The notes below the pieces were generated by a model, which worked only from the letters and a program-made list of their open reading frames with translations, was not told where the DNA came from and did not search any database. The position numbers and the translations under genes are program-made. From the NCBI GenBank assembly GCA_913060865.1, contig CAJXTU010000010.1:26816-90815 (forward strand): a stretch of DNA of 64,000 nt, read 5' to 3'. Below, in pieces: positions 40,810-50,217 of this stretch. Every line of letters starts with the position of its first letter. Within the stretch, counting starts at the first letter, position 1. The stretch is from an uncultured Cycloclasticus sp. (GTDB taxonomy: Bacteria > Pseudomonadota > Gammaproteobacteria > Methylococcales > Cycloclasticaceae).

Positions 40810-41784
40810 ATGAAATTACAGCAATTACGCTACATTTGGGAAGTTTCAAAAAATAATTTAAATGTTTCGGCAACAGCTGAAACTATTTATACATCCCAAC
40901 CTGGAATAAGTAAACAAATTCGTATTTTAGAAGATGAATTAGGTATTCCTATATTTACACGTAATGGTAAGCATCTCACCGATATGACACCCGCAGGTCA
41001 GAAAATAATTGCCATTGCAGGGCAAATGTTGATGCAAGTGGATAATATTAAAAATATTGCCAGAGAGTACCGTGATGAAAGTAAAGGCTCGTTATCCATT
41101 GCGACAACGCATACTCAGGCTCGGTATGCTCTTCCGTCAATAATTAAAGAATTCATGCAGGACATGCCCGATGTCAGGCTCGATATTCAACAGGGCACTC
41201 CTGTTCAAATTTCAGAAATGGTGTCACAAGGAAAGGTAGATATTGCTATTGCAACTGAGGCTATTGAGTTATTCGATAACCTAATCATGCTCCCTTGTTA
41301 TTCTTGGGATCGATGTGTATTAGTGCCTAAAGGTCATGAGCTCACTAAGTTGCCTCGGTTGACGCTTAATGACGTAGCTAAATACCCATTGATTACTTAT
41401 GTATTCGGTTTTACCGGAAGATCAAAACTTGATGATGCGTTTAGAGCTGAAAATTTGAGTCCTGATGTTGCATTAACTGCCGTGGATGCTGATGTTATTA
41501 AAACTTATGTTCGACTAGGTTTAGGAGTAGGTATAGTTGCTCGTATGGCCTATGATGAAAAAAATGATCAAGATCTAGTGGCACTTGATGCGGGGCATCT
41601 ATTTGGTAAAAGTGTTACTAAAATTGGCATCCGAAAAGATACATTCTTACGTGGCTATATGTATCAATTTATTCGTTTATTTGCACCCCATTTAACACCA
41701 GAGGTTATTAATACTGCGATACAGCTAAAGGAGCAGACGGCAATAAATTCTTTATTTGAAGATGTCAATTTGCCACATTATTAA
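40810..41784 (+). CDS. cysB: LysR-type regulator CysB of sulfur assimilation
   Basis: 324-residue LysR-family activator with an N-terminal winged helix (MKLQQLRYIWEVSKNNLNVSATAETIYTSQPGISKQIR) closely matching E. coli CysB and a C-terminal effector domain for N-acetylserine or O-acetylserine. The TTHTQARYALP segment is the CysB sulfate/ligand motif. It probably controls cysH, which converges on it with 19 bases between. Confidence 0.95.
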   Translation: MKLQQLRYIWEVSKNNLNVSATAETIYTSQPGISKQIRILEDELGIPIFTRNGKHLTDMTPAGQKIIAIAGQMLMQVDNIKNIAREYRDESKGSLSIATTHTQARYALPSIIKEFMQDMPDVRLDIQQGTPVQISEMVSQGKVDIAIATEAIELFDNLIMLPCYSWDRCVLVPKGHELTKLPRLTLNDVAKYPLITYVFGFTGRSKLDDAFRAENLSPDVALTAVDADVIKTYVRLGLGVGIVARMAYDEKNDQDLVALDAGHLFGKSVTKIGIRKDTFLRGYMYQFIRLFAPHLTPEVINTAIQLKEQTAINSLFEDVNLPHY

Positions 41785-41803
41785 TTGCTAGGCTAGGCAG
41801 TTG

Positions 41804-42520
41804 TTAGGTTGGTTTAGTCAAACTAGAGTGAAGTCCGCACTCCTTACTATCGGCTTCTTCCCACCACCATCGACCTTCCCTTGGGTCTTGGTGAGGAAGC
41901 GTTGGACGTGTACAGGGTTCGCAACCAATGCTGATAAACCCTTTATTGTGTAATGAATTGAAGGGAACGTCGAGAGCACGAATATAGGCCCATACTTGGT
42001 CTGAGGTCCAATGACATAATGGGTTAAACTTCAACAGTTCGCTATCTTTGCCCGTAAACGTTGAGTCAATTTCGACGATAGCTAGGCTGTCACGGGTTGC
42101 CTTACTTTGGTCTCTACGTTGACCGGTTATCCAGCCTGATAGATTAGCTAAATGACGCTTTAATGGTTCAACTTTTCTTATACCGCAACACTCTTTATGG
42201 CCATCTTGGTAAAAACTGTATAAACCTTTTTCAGATGTGAGTTTTTGTAAGGCATTTTGATCGGGCGATAACACGCTTATCTTGATCTGATAATGTTGCA
42301 TAACAGCCTCAATAAATTGATAAGTTTCAGGGTGCAGTCGTCCAGTATCTAAGGTAAAAACATTGGGTTTTAAACCTAATTTGCATGCCATATCTATAAG
42401 TACGACATCTTCAGCCCCACTAAATGAAATGGCTAAATCATTAACACTTGAGTAGATACTTTTGAGTATCTCTCGAGGCTGTTTGTTATTAAGTTGTTGC
42501 TGAAGGCTTTTAATACTCAT
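41804..42520 (-). CDS. cysH: Assimilatory adenylyl-sulfate (APS) reductase, [4Fe-4S] type
   Basis: Reduces activated sulfate to sulfite. The nucleotide-binding [15 protein letters not shown] and catalytic C-terminal KECGLH are shared by APS and PAPS reductases. Additionally it has the cysteine pair in KECCGIRK and a CxxC in GCEPCTRP, the four ligands of the iron-sulfur cluster that marks APS-specific enzymes and is missing from the E. coli PAPS enzyme. I therefore call it an APS reductase. 238 residues. No cysC or cysND lies in this window. Confidence 0.92.
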   Translation of the reverse strand: MSIKSLQQQLNNKQPREILKSIYSSVNDLAISFSGAEDVVLIDMACKLGLKPNVFTLDTGRLHPETYQFIEAVMQHYQIKISVLSPDQNALQKLTSEKGLYSFYQDGHKECCGIRKVEPLKRHLANLSGWITGQRRDQSKATRDSLAIVEIDSTFTGKDSELLKFNPLCHWTSDQVWAYIRALDVPFNSLHNKGFISIGCEPCTRPTLPHQDPREGRWWWEEADSKECGLHSSLTKPT

Positions 42521-42651
42521 GTCGATTATCTAATTTAGATTTGAATGAGAGTGTAGCAAATATCGTTACACTCAATAATTCTAAATCGAGATATCAATAG
42601 AAGTAATGGTGTTTACAAACATTGAGGGGTGGTTTTACACACGCTAGAGAT

Positions 42652-44226
42652 TTACTCATTCTGAGAAAAGTATTGGTGTAAAAACTGCTCAAATGTCAAT
42701 GTGTCGCCAGTTTCAATTTGTTGCTGCTCTTTTTTGGACTGTCGACTGGCCAGTTCAAAAAGGCTAAGTTGTTCACTAGTCAGTGACTGTTTGTTGAAGT
42801 ATGCATGATGTTTGTTTGCCTGATGCATAGCAAATTTGAAGAATGGGAGTTGTTGTTCCCTCATTGACTTCAACACTCTAGCCGATGGGGTAAGTTCTAC
42901 ATTTTTTAATTTATTAACTTGATGAGCTAATGAAGCGGTGTATGGTTTTGCCGGATCATCTGCATCAAGTACATGACAAAGATCAGTCATTTCATTACAT
43001 ATTTCTAAGCCCCAGCTTTTTAAGCTGACCGACTGGTTTTGACGGCTTAATTGTAGATTTGGTTTACGCCCCTCTGATGCAACAAGTGTTAGGTTCCTAT
43101 CTACACAAGCTTTATCGTCAAATGATAGGGATGGGCTGTCTGCTAATAGACAAAAAATCATGAAGGCTTCCAGAAAGTGTAACTGTTGCTCACTCATGCC
43201 AACTGGGTCAAACGGATTTAGGTCGACTGATCGTAATTCAACATAACGGACGCCACGTTTCTTTAATGCCGCACTGGGACGTTCGCCAGCTTTGGTTATC
43301 TGCTTAGGTCGTACATTGCTGTAGTATTCATTTTCAATTTGTAAAATATTGGCGTTCAGTTGTTTGTAATCGCCATTACCATCTTTAATACCTAGTGCTT
43401 CGTATTCTGGAAAAGGTATTTGTGTCGCAGCGAGAAGGCGGCTGACATAATCATTTAGATTGTTATATGAAATATTAATATCAGATTGGCTATCATTTTT
43501 ATAACCAATATCGCTCATTCTAAGTGAGGTGCAGTAAGGCTTGTAAAGCGTTCCAGAGTCAAATTCTTCAAAAGAGTGCTCTTGACCTTTAACGAACGAC
43601 TTGCAGATAGCGGGCGAGGCTCCAAATAGATAGAGAATTAACCAGCCATACCGATGTAAGTTGCGAGTCATATCCATATATGACTGTGAAATAAAATCTT
43701 GTTCGCTTTGCGTGTCTTGTTCTAGCGATTGATAGATTGGCCAGAATTTTTCTGGTAACGAGTAATTAAAGTGTATGCCTGCAATAGCTTGCATACTTCT
43801 ACCATATCTATGCCATAAGCCAATGCGGTAGATATGTTTCATTTGACCAATATTTGAGTGCCCATAGTTTGCGATTGGAATGCTCATATCCCCATCGACA
43901 ATACATGGCATGCTGGTACCCCATAACAACTCATCACCTAAGTGCTGGTAAGTAAACGAGTGTATCGCTTCCATAAAGCTAAGCGCTTTGGCTGTATGGT
44001 TGAATGGCGGTGTAATAAACTCTAACAATGCTTCTGAGTAATCAGTCGTAATGTAGGGGTTTGTAAGTGCTGAACCGAGTGCTATAGGGTGTGGAGTTTG
44101 CGCAATTTTGCCTTGAGGGCTTACTCGTAAACTTTCTTTTTCAATGCCCTTTAAACCACCACAAAGCGCGCTGCTTTGTTGGTTGTTGATGAGTTTTCTT
44201 AGTCTGTCTTGTATGCGTAAGTACAA
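42652..44226 (-). CDS. gshA: Glutamate-cysteine ligase (type 1)
   Basis: First step of glutathione synthesis. 524 residues, the E. coli GshA type. Recognisable segments are GIEKESLRVSPQGKIAQTPHP near the N-terminus, ITTDYSEALLEFITPPF, and RYVELRSVDLNPFDPVGM with the metal/ATP residues. Placed after the cysteine genes in the same direction as cysH, but 131 bases away, with its own probable promoter. Confidence 0.96.
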   Translation of the reverse strand: MYLRIQDRLRKLINNQQSSALCGGLKGIEKESLRVSPQGKIAQTPHPIALGSALTNPYITTDYSEALLEFITPPFNHTAKALSFMEAIHSFTYQHLGDELLWGTSMPCIVDGDMSIPIANYGHSNIGQMKHIYRIGLWHRYGRSMQAIAGIHFNYSLPEKFWPIYQSLEQDTQSEQDFISQSYMDMTRNLHRYGWLILYLFGASPAICKSFVKGQEHSFEEFDSGTLYKPYCTSLRMSDIGYKNDSQSDINISYNNLNDYVSRLLAATQIPFPEYEALGIKDGNGDYKQLNANILQIENEYYSNVRPKQITKAGERPSAALKKRGVRYVELRSVDLNPFDPVGMSEQQLHFLEAFMIFCLLADSPSLSFDDKACVDRNLTLVASEGRKPNLQLSRQNQSVSLKSWGLEICNEMTDLCHVLDADDPAKPYTASLAHQVNKLKNVELTPSARVLKSMREQQLPFFKFAMHQANKHHAYFNKQSLTSEQLSLFELASRQSKKEQQQIETGDTLTFEQFLHQYFSQNE

Positions 44227-44314
44227 CGTAAATCTACCTGTTATTATTATCGGTAATAAATTTGTATAGGCAATTCTATAACGAAGTTAATTATATGCTA
44301 ATGGAAGACGAGAT

Positions 44315-45112
44315 ATGTTAATTGATCTGATAAAAAAACATGTGATTACAAAAGTGGTTGCTATAAGAGTGCTTAAATGTAGTGCATTCGTCGTTAGTTT
44401 TTTATTTTCTTTAGTCTTTTATTCTGCGGTCAGTGCGAATTCATTAAATAAGGTTATTAGGGTGATTGATGGTGATACGGTCGTGCTTTTAAATGAACAA
44501 AAAGTTCGGTTATTGGGGGTTAATGCACCTGAACTAGGCTATAACGGTGTGGCACATGATGCGGGTGCTGTAGCGGCAAAAAGGTTTCTAAAGACATTAG
44601 TGTTGAATAAACATGTGGTCATTGAAAAAGATATGGAGCATAAAGATCATTATGGGCGTACTTTAGCTCATGTTTTTTTAAAAAGTGGGCAACATATCAA
44701 CAGAGAATTACTTCGTCAGGGTAAGGCATTTTTAAATATACATCCACCGAACTTGAAATATAGCCAGCGATTAATGGAAGCACAATCTCACGCAGAAAGT
44801 GCTAGAAGAGGGGTGTGGTTGGAAAAGGATTATCAGCTTAAGTTGGCAGCTGACATACCTAACGAACGTACAAAAAAGTGGGGGCGTTTCTCGTCGAAAA
44901 TTGAAAAGGTCAATGTTTTAAAAAAAGGAACTAAGCTTTGGTTGAATAAAGAGGTGTATATTTGGATTGGTGCGAAAAATAGACGTTATTTTTCACCTGC
45001 TGCTAAGTATCAAGGGCAAACGATAGAAATTCGCGGATGGCCAAGAAAATGGGGTAAGTTCTGGTCTATTAATGCCATTCACCCAAGTCAGTTGTTAATT
45101 AAAATACAGTAG
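44315..45112 (+). CDS. Staphylococcal-type thermonuclease domain protein, exported or anchored
   Basis: 265 residues. A hydrophobic segment at about 22-40 ends in SAVSA and acts as signal peptide or anchor. The SNc domain (about 44-165) keeps the calcium and catalytic residues: D52, D54, R65 (KVRLLGVNAPE), E73 and R115 (KDHYGRTLAHV). A second basic, Trp-rich C-terminal domain (about 185-265) is of uncertain nature, possibly nucleic-acid binding. It should be an active periplasmic nuclease. Divergent from gshA. Confidence 0.85.
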   Translation: MLIDLIKKHVITKVVAIRVLKCSAFVVSFLFSLVFYSAVSANSLNKVIRVIDGDTVVLLNEQKVRLLGVNAPELGYNGVAHDAGAVAAKRFLKTLVLNKHVVIEKDMEHKDHYGRTLAHVFLKSGQHINRELLRQGKAFLNIHPPNLKYSQRLMEAQSHAESARRGVWLEKDYQLKLAADIPNERTKKWGRFSSKIEKVNVLKKGTKLWLNKEVYIWIGAKNRRYFSPAAKYQGQTIEIRGWPRKWGKFWSINAIHPSQLLIKIQ

Positions 45113-45156
45113 CGTATTTCAAGCCAAGTTAGTATGGGTGTCTAGTTTGAGAGTGA

Positions 45157-46425
45157 TTAAAATAACGATGAGAAGGGTTGTGCTGAAACCCATTCTCCTT
45201 CTTTAATAGACGGACGGTTATGTTCGAGGGTTATAAATGCGTTTGCATCACTCATTGAGCGCAAGATGCCTGAGCCTTGTTGGCCGGTGGTACAGACTTC
45301 CCATTCACCATCATTTCTTTTAGATAAAATGCCACGCTGAAATTCTGTGCGACCTGCAATTTTACGAATTGAATGAGTGCACTTGGCTTTTATAATGGGC
45401 GCAACTAATGGAGACGTAAGCCCCATCATTTTTTGTAAACAGGGTAAGGCGAATTGATAAAATGTAACCATAACGGCCACAGGATTTCCGGGTAAGCCAA
45501 AGAAGGTTGCATCACCAACCTGGCCAAAAGCAACCGGTCTGCCAGGTTTCATCGCGACTTTCCAAAAATTTATTGAGCCTGTTTCAGCGAGGATTTTTTT
45601 GGTGTAATCTGCTTCACCAACGGATACGCCGCCGGAGGTGAAAATGATATTTGCATTTTTAGAAGCTAGTTGGAATGCATTGCGTAATTTATCTGGGTCA
45701 TCAGCGATGATGCCCATATCGAGAACCTGGCAGCCCAATTTCTTTAGAGCAGATATCAGGCTGTAGCGATTACTATCATAAATACAGCCTTTACGAGGGG
45801 CTTCACCAAGACTCAGTACTTCGTCGCCGGTTGAAAAAACAGCAGCAACTAAGGGTGTTTTAACACAAACCTCTGAGATACCTAATGAAGCAATTAAGCC
45901 AATTTGTGGCGGTGTTAACTTAATGCCAGCCTGTAAGACACGTTGATCTTGTTGAATATCTTCACCAGCTTGTCGAACATTTTGCCCTGGACTATGGCGG
46001 GCATCGATATGAATCGTGTTGTCATGCACCTCAATATGTTCTTGCATAATGACCGTATCAGCTGCATCGGGCATTTGTGCGCCGGTCATTATTTGGATGC
46101 ACTCTCCCTGTTGTAAATCACCTTCATACGGGTGCCCCGCGACCACTTTGCCGACAATGCTTAGTATTGAAATATCACCGTCCGCTGGTAAGTCAGCTTG
46201 GATAATAGCGTAGCCATCAACGGCCGAGTTACGGTGTGAAGGGACGTTGATGGGGGACGTGATTGATTGGGCCAAGGTTCGGTCAATCGCATCGGTTAAG
46301 TGGACGTGTTCGCTAGCTATTTTTTCTGAAATGTCCTCTAGCATCCGTTGTAAAGCACTCTCTACGGTTAGTGTGCCTTGCTCATTGTCGTCGGCGCAAC
46401 TGCTTTGTGTGTCTAAACTTCTCAT
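45157..46425 (-). CDS. moeA: Molybdopterin molybdenumtransferase MoeA
   Basis: Inserts molybdate (or tungstate) into adenylated molybdopterin. 422 residues with domain-I/II segments SHRNSAVDGYAI and IMTGAQMPDAADTVIMQE, and the MPT-binding domain with ATFFGLPGNPVAVMVTF. It begins 1 base after tupC ends, in the same direction, so metal uptake and cofactor insertion form one operon. Confidence 0.95.
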   Translation of the reverse strand: MRSLDTQSSCADDNEQGTLTVESALQRMLEDISEKIASEHVHLTDAIDRTLAQSITSPINVPSHRNSAVDGYAIIQADLPADGDISILSIVGKVVAGHPYEGDLQQGECIQIMTGAQMPDAADTVIMQEHIEVHDNTIHIDARHSPGQNVRQAGEDIQQDQRVLQAGIKLTPPQIGLIASLGISEVCVKTPLVAAVFSTGDEVLSLGEAPRKGCIYDSNRYSLISALKKLGCQVLDMGIIADDPDKLRNAFQLASKNANIIFTSGGVSVGEADYTKKILAETGSINFWKVAMKPGRPVAFGQVGDATFFGLPGNPVAVMVTFYQFALPCLQKMMGLTSPLVAPIIKAKCTHSIRKIAGRTEFQRGILSKRNDGEWEVCTTGQQGSGILRSMSDANAFITLEHNRPSIKEGEWVSAQPFSSLF

Positions 46426-46426
46426 G

Positions 46427-47137
46427 CTATAACTTTTTCTTTGTTGTGTTTAACAGGGTCACTTTATTTGAGCTTGGGGTGTGCCTAATAAGCTTGATAT
46501 CGTGATTTTCAAGGTGCAAATGGCGGTCGGCGATATGTTCAATGGTATGCATTTCATGACTGCTAACCATAATGCTAACGCCTTCAGATTTTAGCCGCTG
46601 TAATAACAAGCTTGTTTGCTTTTTTGCGTCACTATCCATGCTAGCTGTTGGTTCGTCGAGTAACAATAAACGGGGGGATAAAATACGTGCGCGAGTGACG
46701 GCAACGCGTTGCTTTTCGCCGCCAGATAACTGTTTAGCTGAGCGGTGCGCAAGGTGCGTTAGGTCGGCCCAGTCTAGTGCTTGCATCACTTTATGGTGAG
46801 CAGCCGATTTACTTTCACCTGCTCGATAGAGGCCATAGCCAATATTGTCGGCAACGCTGGCGTCAAATAAATAAGGCTGTTGATGTAAATAGATAATATC
46901 TTTTTGAATATACGGTTTTGCTTGTTTCCACGATAGTTCTAAACCTTGGTAATGAATAGTGGCAGAATTAGGCTTTAATAAACCACTCATTATTTTTAAT
47001 AAAGTGGTTTTTCCTGAACCATTTTTACCCGTTAATAACGTACATTGGTGGGCAGGAATGGCTAGATGGTTGATCTTCAGAATCGTGTTGCCTGACAGGG
47101 CCATGCTGATATTTTTATAGTCAATTAAATTACTCAC
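46427..47137 (-). CDS. tupC: Tungstate ABC transporter, ATP-binding subunit
   Basis: 236-residue ABC ATPase. Walker A GKNGSGKTT, signature LSGGEKQRVAVTRA, Walker B LLLLDEPTAS and the switch histidine in SSHEM are all present. It lacks the C-terminal TOBE/molybdate domain of ModC. The assignment as TupC rests on the adjoining TupA. It overlaps tupB by 4 bases. Confidence 0.85.
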   Translation of the reverse strand: MSNLIDYKNISMALSGNTILKINHLAIPAHQCTLLTGKNGSGKTTLLKIMSGLLKPNSATIHYQGLELSWKQAKPYIQKDIIYLHQQPYLFDASVADNIGYGLYRAGESKSAAHHKVMQALDWADLTHLAHRSAKQLSGGEKQRVAVTRARILSPRLLLLDEPTASMDSDAKKQTSLLLQRLKSEGVSIMVSSHEMHTIEHIADRHLHLENHDIKLIRHTPSSNKVTLLNTTKKKL

Positions 47138-47835
47138 GCCTGTAATTCCCCTTTGCCTTGAAAAATGGAGACGCCGGCATTCAAACTCAACGATAGCACG
47201 AGTAATACCATACCTAATGCAATGCCTTGCGCAAACTCGCCTTTACTGGTTTCTAAGGCGATGGCAGTGGGAATGTTACGTGTTGAGTGAAGAATGTTTC
47301 CACCTACCATCATAGAGCAGCCAATTTCAGCCACTACACGACCAAAACCAGCAACGATGGCTGCAATTAATCCAAAGCGTACTTCATACATCAGTGTGAA
47401 AAAGGCCCTCCATGGCGTTGCACCTAGGGTGATAGCTGTTTCCCAAGCGCGTCGGTCAGCAGCTTGAAAAGAAGCATGGGCCATAGCAACCAGTAACGGA
47501 AAGCTCAGCATGACTTGGCCAATAACCATGGCTTTGCTGGTGAATAAGAGCCTTAAATCCCCAAGAGGGCCACTGCGTGACAAAATGAGATATAACGTTA
47601 AACCGACGATAACGGCAGGAACAGACATAAAGGTATTAAACAGAGAAATGAGGACTCTGCGAAAGGGAAACTGAAAAAAAGCGAGAATAAACGCAATAAC
47701 TAGTGCGAAGGGAGTGGCGATTAAAATGGCTGAGAAGGAAACGCCAAATGATAGTGATATAATTTCCCATATTTCAGCATTACCACTGAGTAAGAGCTGA
47801 AAAGCATTGATACTAGCCTGGCTAAGGTCATTCAT
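47134..47835 (-). CDS. tupB: Tungstate ABC transporter, permease subunit
   Basis: 233-residue membrane protein with about five or six spans and a BPD permease domain; the cytoplasmic EAA-type loop is seen around RAWETAITLGATPWRAFFTLM. The C-terminal EIGCSMMVGGNILHSTRNIPTAI is typical of TupB. Overlaps tupA by 8 bases and tupC by 4. Confidence 0.87.
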   Translation of the reverse strand: MNDLSQASINAFQLLLSGNAEIWEIISLSFGVSFSAILIATPFALVIAFILAFFQFPFRRVLISLFNTFMSVPAVIVGLTLYLILSRSGPLGDLRLLFTSKAMVIGQVMLSFPLLVAMAHASFQAADRRAWETAITLGATPWRAFFTLMYEVRFGLIAAIVAGFGRVVAEIGCSMMVGGNILHSTRNIPTAIALETSKGEFAQGIALGMVLLVLSLSLNAGVSIFQGKGELQA

Positions 47836-48649
47836 TGGCTATAACATCTTTAATCGCGGTTGGATAAAATAGTCGTTGCCCATTTTTTTGAAACGTATCG
47901 ATTAACGTTTGCCCTTCCGGTGAGGTTATCCAAGCGATCAGTGACATAGCATTTAGGTATTGAATGTCTTTGTGTACCGCGGGATTGACAGCAATAATGC
48001 CATAAGGGTTTTTTAGTAAGACGCCACCCTCATTAAGCACCTTGAGTGACAGCTTGTCTTTATAAGCGAGCCAAGTTCCTCTGTCGGTTAGGGTATAGGC
48101 ACCTAATTCACTAGCCATCAATAATACTTTGCCCATGCCTTGACCGGCTTCTTTGTACCAATGACCGGTCGGGTTAAGGTCGGCGTGCTTCCATATTGAT
48201 CGTTCTTTTTTATACGTACCAGAATTGTCACCACGAGAAATAAAGGGGGCTCGTTTGTCGGCAATCTTTTTAAGGGCAATAAGTGTGCTTTTCTCACCAT
48301 GGATATTAGCCGGGTCACTCGCTGGACCAACAATCACATAATCATTTTCCATTACATCGCGGCGGTTAACGCCAAAACCCTCAGCAATAAAAACGTCTTC
48401 GGCTTGTCTTGCGTGAACCATCACGATATCGGCATCACCATGTTTAGCTATTTGAAGCGCTTTGCCAGTTCCTACGGCAATCACGTCCACGCTAATGCTC
48501 GTTCTTTTTGTAAACGCGGGCAATAGTTCGGCCAGTAGGCCGGAGTTTTCTGTGCTCGTTGTCGTGGCAAGCCGTAACGGCTCACTAGCATGAATGGAAG
48601 CATTAAAACTAAGTGTTAGCGCAATGATGGATAAAAGGCTTGTTTTCAC
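47828..48649 (-). CDS. tupA: Tungstate ABC transporter, substrate-binding protein
   Basis: Periplasmic binding protein. From the GTG at 48649 the protein has a clean signal peptide (MKTSLLSIIALTLSFNASIHA) and 273 residues. An upstream TTG at 48706 keeps the frame open but would put 19 polar residues before the signal sequence, so I prefer the GTG. The mature N-terminus carries the TTTST motif (about 29-33) that defines TupA tungstate binding, then SGLL and AVGTGKALQIAKHGDADIV. Molybdate or vanadate binding cannot be excluded. Confidence 0.87.
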   Translation of the reverse strand: MKTSLLSIIALTLSFNASIHASEPLRLATTTSTENSGLLAELLPAFTKRTSISVDVIAVGTGKALQIAKHGDADIVMVHARQAEDVFIAEGFGVNRRDVMENDYVIVGPASDPANIHGEKSTLIALKKIADKRAPFISRGDNSGTYKKERSIWKHADLNPTGHWYKEAGQGMGKVLLMASELGAYTLTDRGTWLAYKDKLSLKVLNEGGVLLKNPYGIIAVNPAVHKDIQYLNAMSLIAWITSPEGQTLIDTFQKNGQRLFYPTAIKDVIANE

Positions 48650-48816
48650 GACAGTAACGGTTTGATTTGAAAAATTAATGGTAACGTTGAGATGCTTAGT
48701 GAGCAAGTTAAAAGGCTGAATTTATAGTTGGCTCGCCTATGCTAGTGTTGGGTGCTGAAGATTACCCTTTTCGATGATGGGTGTACAATGAACAAAATTG
48801 AAAAGAGAAAAAAGTC

Positions 48817-49809
48817 ATGTCTGAAACGTTTAATGCAATAGTGGCCGCTGAGGTCGAGGGAAAAGTAAAAGGTCAATTACAACACCTAACATTAAATGAC
48901 CTCCCAAAAGAAGAGGTGTTGGTTGACGTCTCATATTCATCATTAAATTTTAAAGACGGTTTGGCTGTATCGGGGAAACGCAACATTTGTAAACGTTTAC
49001 CTATGGTCTGCGGCATAGATCTCGCGGGTACAGTGATAGAGTCTGCATCGGATAAATATAAAGCAGGTGATTTGGTACTAGCCAATGGTTATGGCTTAGG
49101 TGAAAATTATTGGGGTGGTTATAGTCAAAAGGCGCGTATAAACCCTGACTTTTTAGTGAAGGTGCCAGAGACCTTTACATTACAAGAAACGATGGCGATT
49201 GGAACAGCCGGTTATACGGCAATGCTATCGGTATTGATGTTTGAAAGACAAGGGGTAAAACCAAGTGATGGGCCGGTACTCGTTACCGGTGCAGCAGGGG
49301 GCGTTGGGTCTGTTGCCATCACGCTATTGTCAAATTTAGGTTATGAAGTCGTTGCGTCAACGGGTCGGCCAGAAACTCACGCTTACTTAACAGATTTAGG
49401 GGCGAGCAGTTTTATAGACCGTGAAGAGCTATCGGCAAAAGGCGAGCCATTAGCGGCAGAAAAGTGGGTTGGTGTCGTGGATACGGTCGGTTCTCAAACC
49501 TTGGCAAATGTTATCGCGCAAACTCGACGTGGTGGTTGTGTGGCTGCATGTGGGCTGGCGAGTGGGTTTGATTTGCCAACGTCCGTTTTTCCATTTATTT
49601 TACGTGGTGTTATTTTAGCGGGTATCGATTCGGTTATGGCGACTATGGATCTGCGTATCCAAGCATGGTCTCGGTTGGCAACTGACTTAGCGAAAGAGAA
49701 AATCAATAACATAAGTCGAGTAGAGCCGATGTCTGATGTGCCAGCTCTAGCTGAACAAATTGTAGCGGGTAAAATTCGTGGTCGTGTTGTGATAGATGTT
49801 AATGCGTAA
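48817..49809 (+). CDS. acuI: Acrylyl-CoA reductase (NADPH), AcuI/YhdH family
   Basis: 330-residue zinc-independent MDR oxidoreductase that reduces toxic acryloyl-CoA to propionyl-CoA. Family segments: SSLNFKDGLAVSGKRNI, CGIDLAGTV, and the NADPH-binding VLVTGAAGGVGSVAI. YhdH/AcuI proteins detoxify acrylate, including that from DMSP breakdown in marine bacteria. No DMSP lyase or propionate genes are adjacent. Divergent from tupA. Confidence 0.9.
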   Translation: MSETFNAIVAAEVEGKVKGQLQHLTLNDLPKEEVLVDVSYSSLNFKDGLAVSGKRNICKRLPMVCGIDLAGTVIESASDKYKAGDLVLANGYGLGENYWGGYSQKARINPDFLVKVPETFTLQETMAIGTAGYTAMLSVLMFERQGVKPSDGPVLVTGAAGGVGSVAITLLSNLGYEVVASTGRPETHAYLTDLGASSFIDREELSAKGEPLAAEKWVGVVDTVGSQTLANVIAQTRRGGCVAACGLASGFDLPTSVFPFILRGVILAGIDSVMATMDLRIQAWSRLATDLAKEKINNISRVEPMSDVPALAEQIVAGKIRGRVVIDVNA

Positions 49810-49848
49810 GGGGTTTAATAAATTCTTTTAGTTATTTAAGATGATTTT

Positions 49849-50217
49849 ATGGGAGTAGATCAACGTCAATACCTAAGGGTGAACCATCAGCAAGAAATTC
49901 AGCTAGAAACAGCTAGTCGGCTCAAGTTGGTAGCGCGTAGTGAAAATATATCTACCGGTGGGATTGGCATTACTTGTGATCAAGTAACCGCACAAGCGAT
50001 CATGCCTGCTGGTTATCGAGTAACCCCTGACCCTTCTTTGCACTTGTCTGTTCGATTGATGTTAGGCGATTCAATGTTAGCGGCTACTTGTAGTATTCAA
50101 AATAGCTATCGTTTAGCTGAAAATTCCTATAGTTTTAATTTAAAATTTATGGCGCTTGAGCAAGCTAGTTTGCAAGTGCTAGACGGTTTTATGAAAACGC
50201 AAAAAAATGATGGATGA
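49849..50217 (+). CDS. PilZ-domain c-di-GMP-binding protein
   Basis: 122 residues with a single PilZ domain. The c-di-GMP motifs are intact: RxxxR at R6-R10 (RQYLR) and NxSxxG at N33-G38 (NISTGG). It should bind cyclic di-GMP. The target is unknown, since no motility or polysaccharide genes lie nearby. Its end overlaps the next gene by 11 bases. Confidence 0.88.
   Translation: MGVDQRQYLRVNHQQEIQLETASRLKLVARSENISTGGIGITCDQVTAQAIMPAGYRVTPDPSLHLSVRLMLGDSMLAATCSIQNSYRLAENSYSFNLKFMALEQASLQVLDGFMKTQKNDG

Noticed and set aside
44238..44262. TTATTA...TAATAA repeat between gshA and the nuclease gene
   Set aside because: Short AT-only repeat expected by chance in AT-rich intergenic DNA; no further support.
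48650..48706. Longer tupA from a TTG codon
   Set aside because: It would place 19 polar residues ahead of a clean signal peptide; the GTG at 48649 fits export better.
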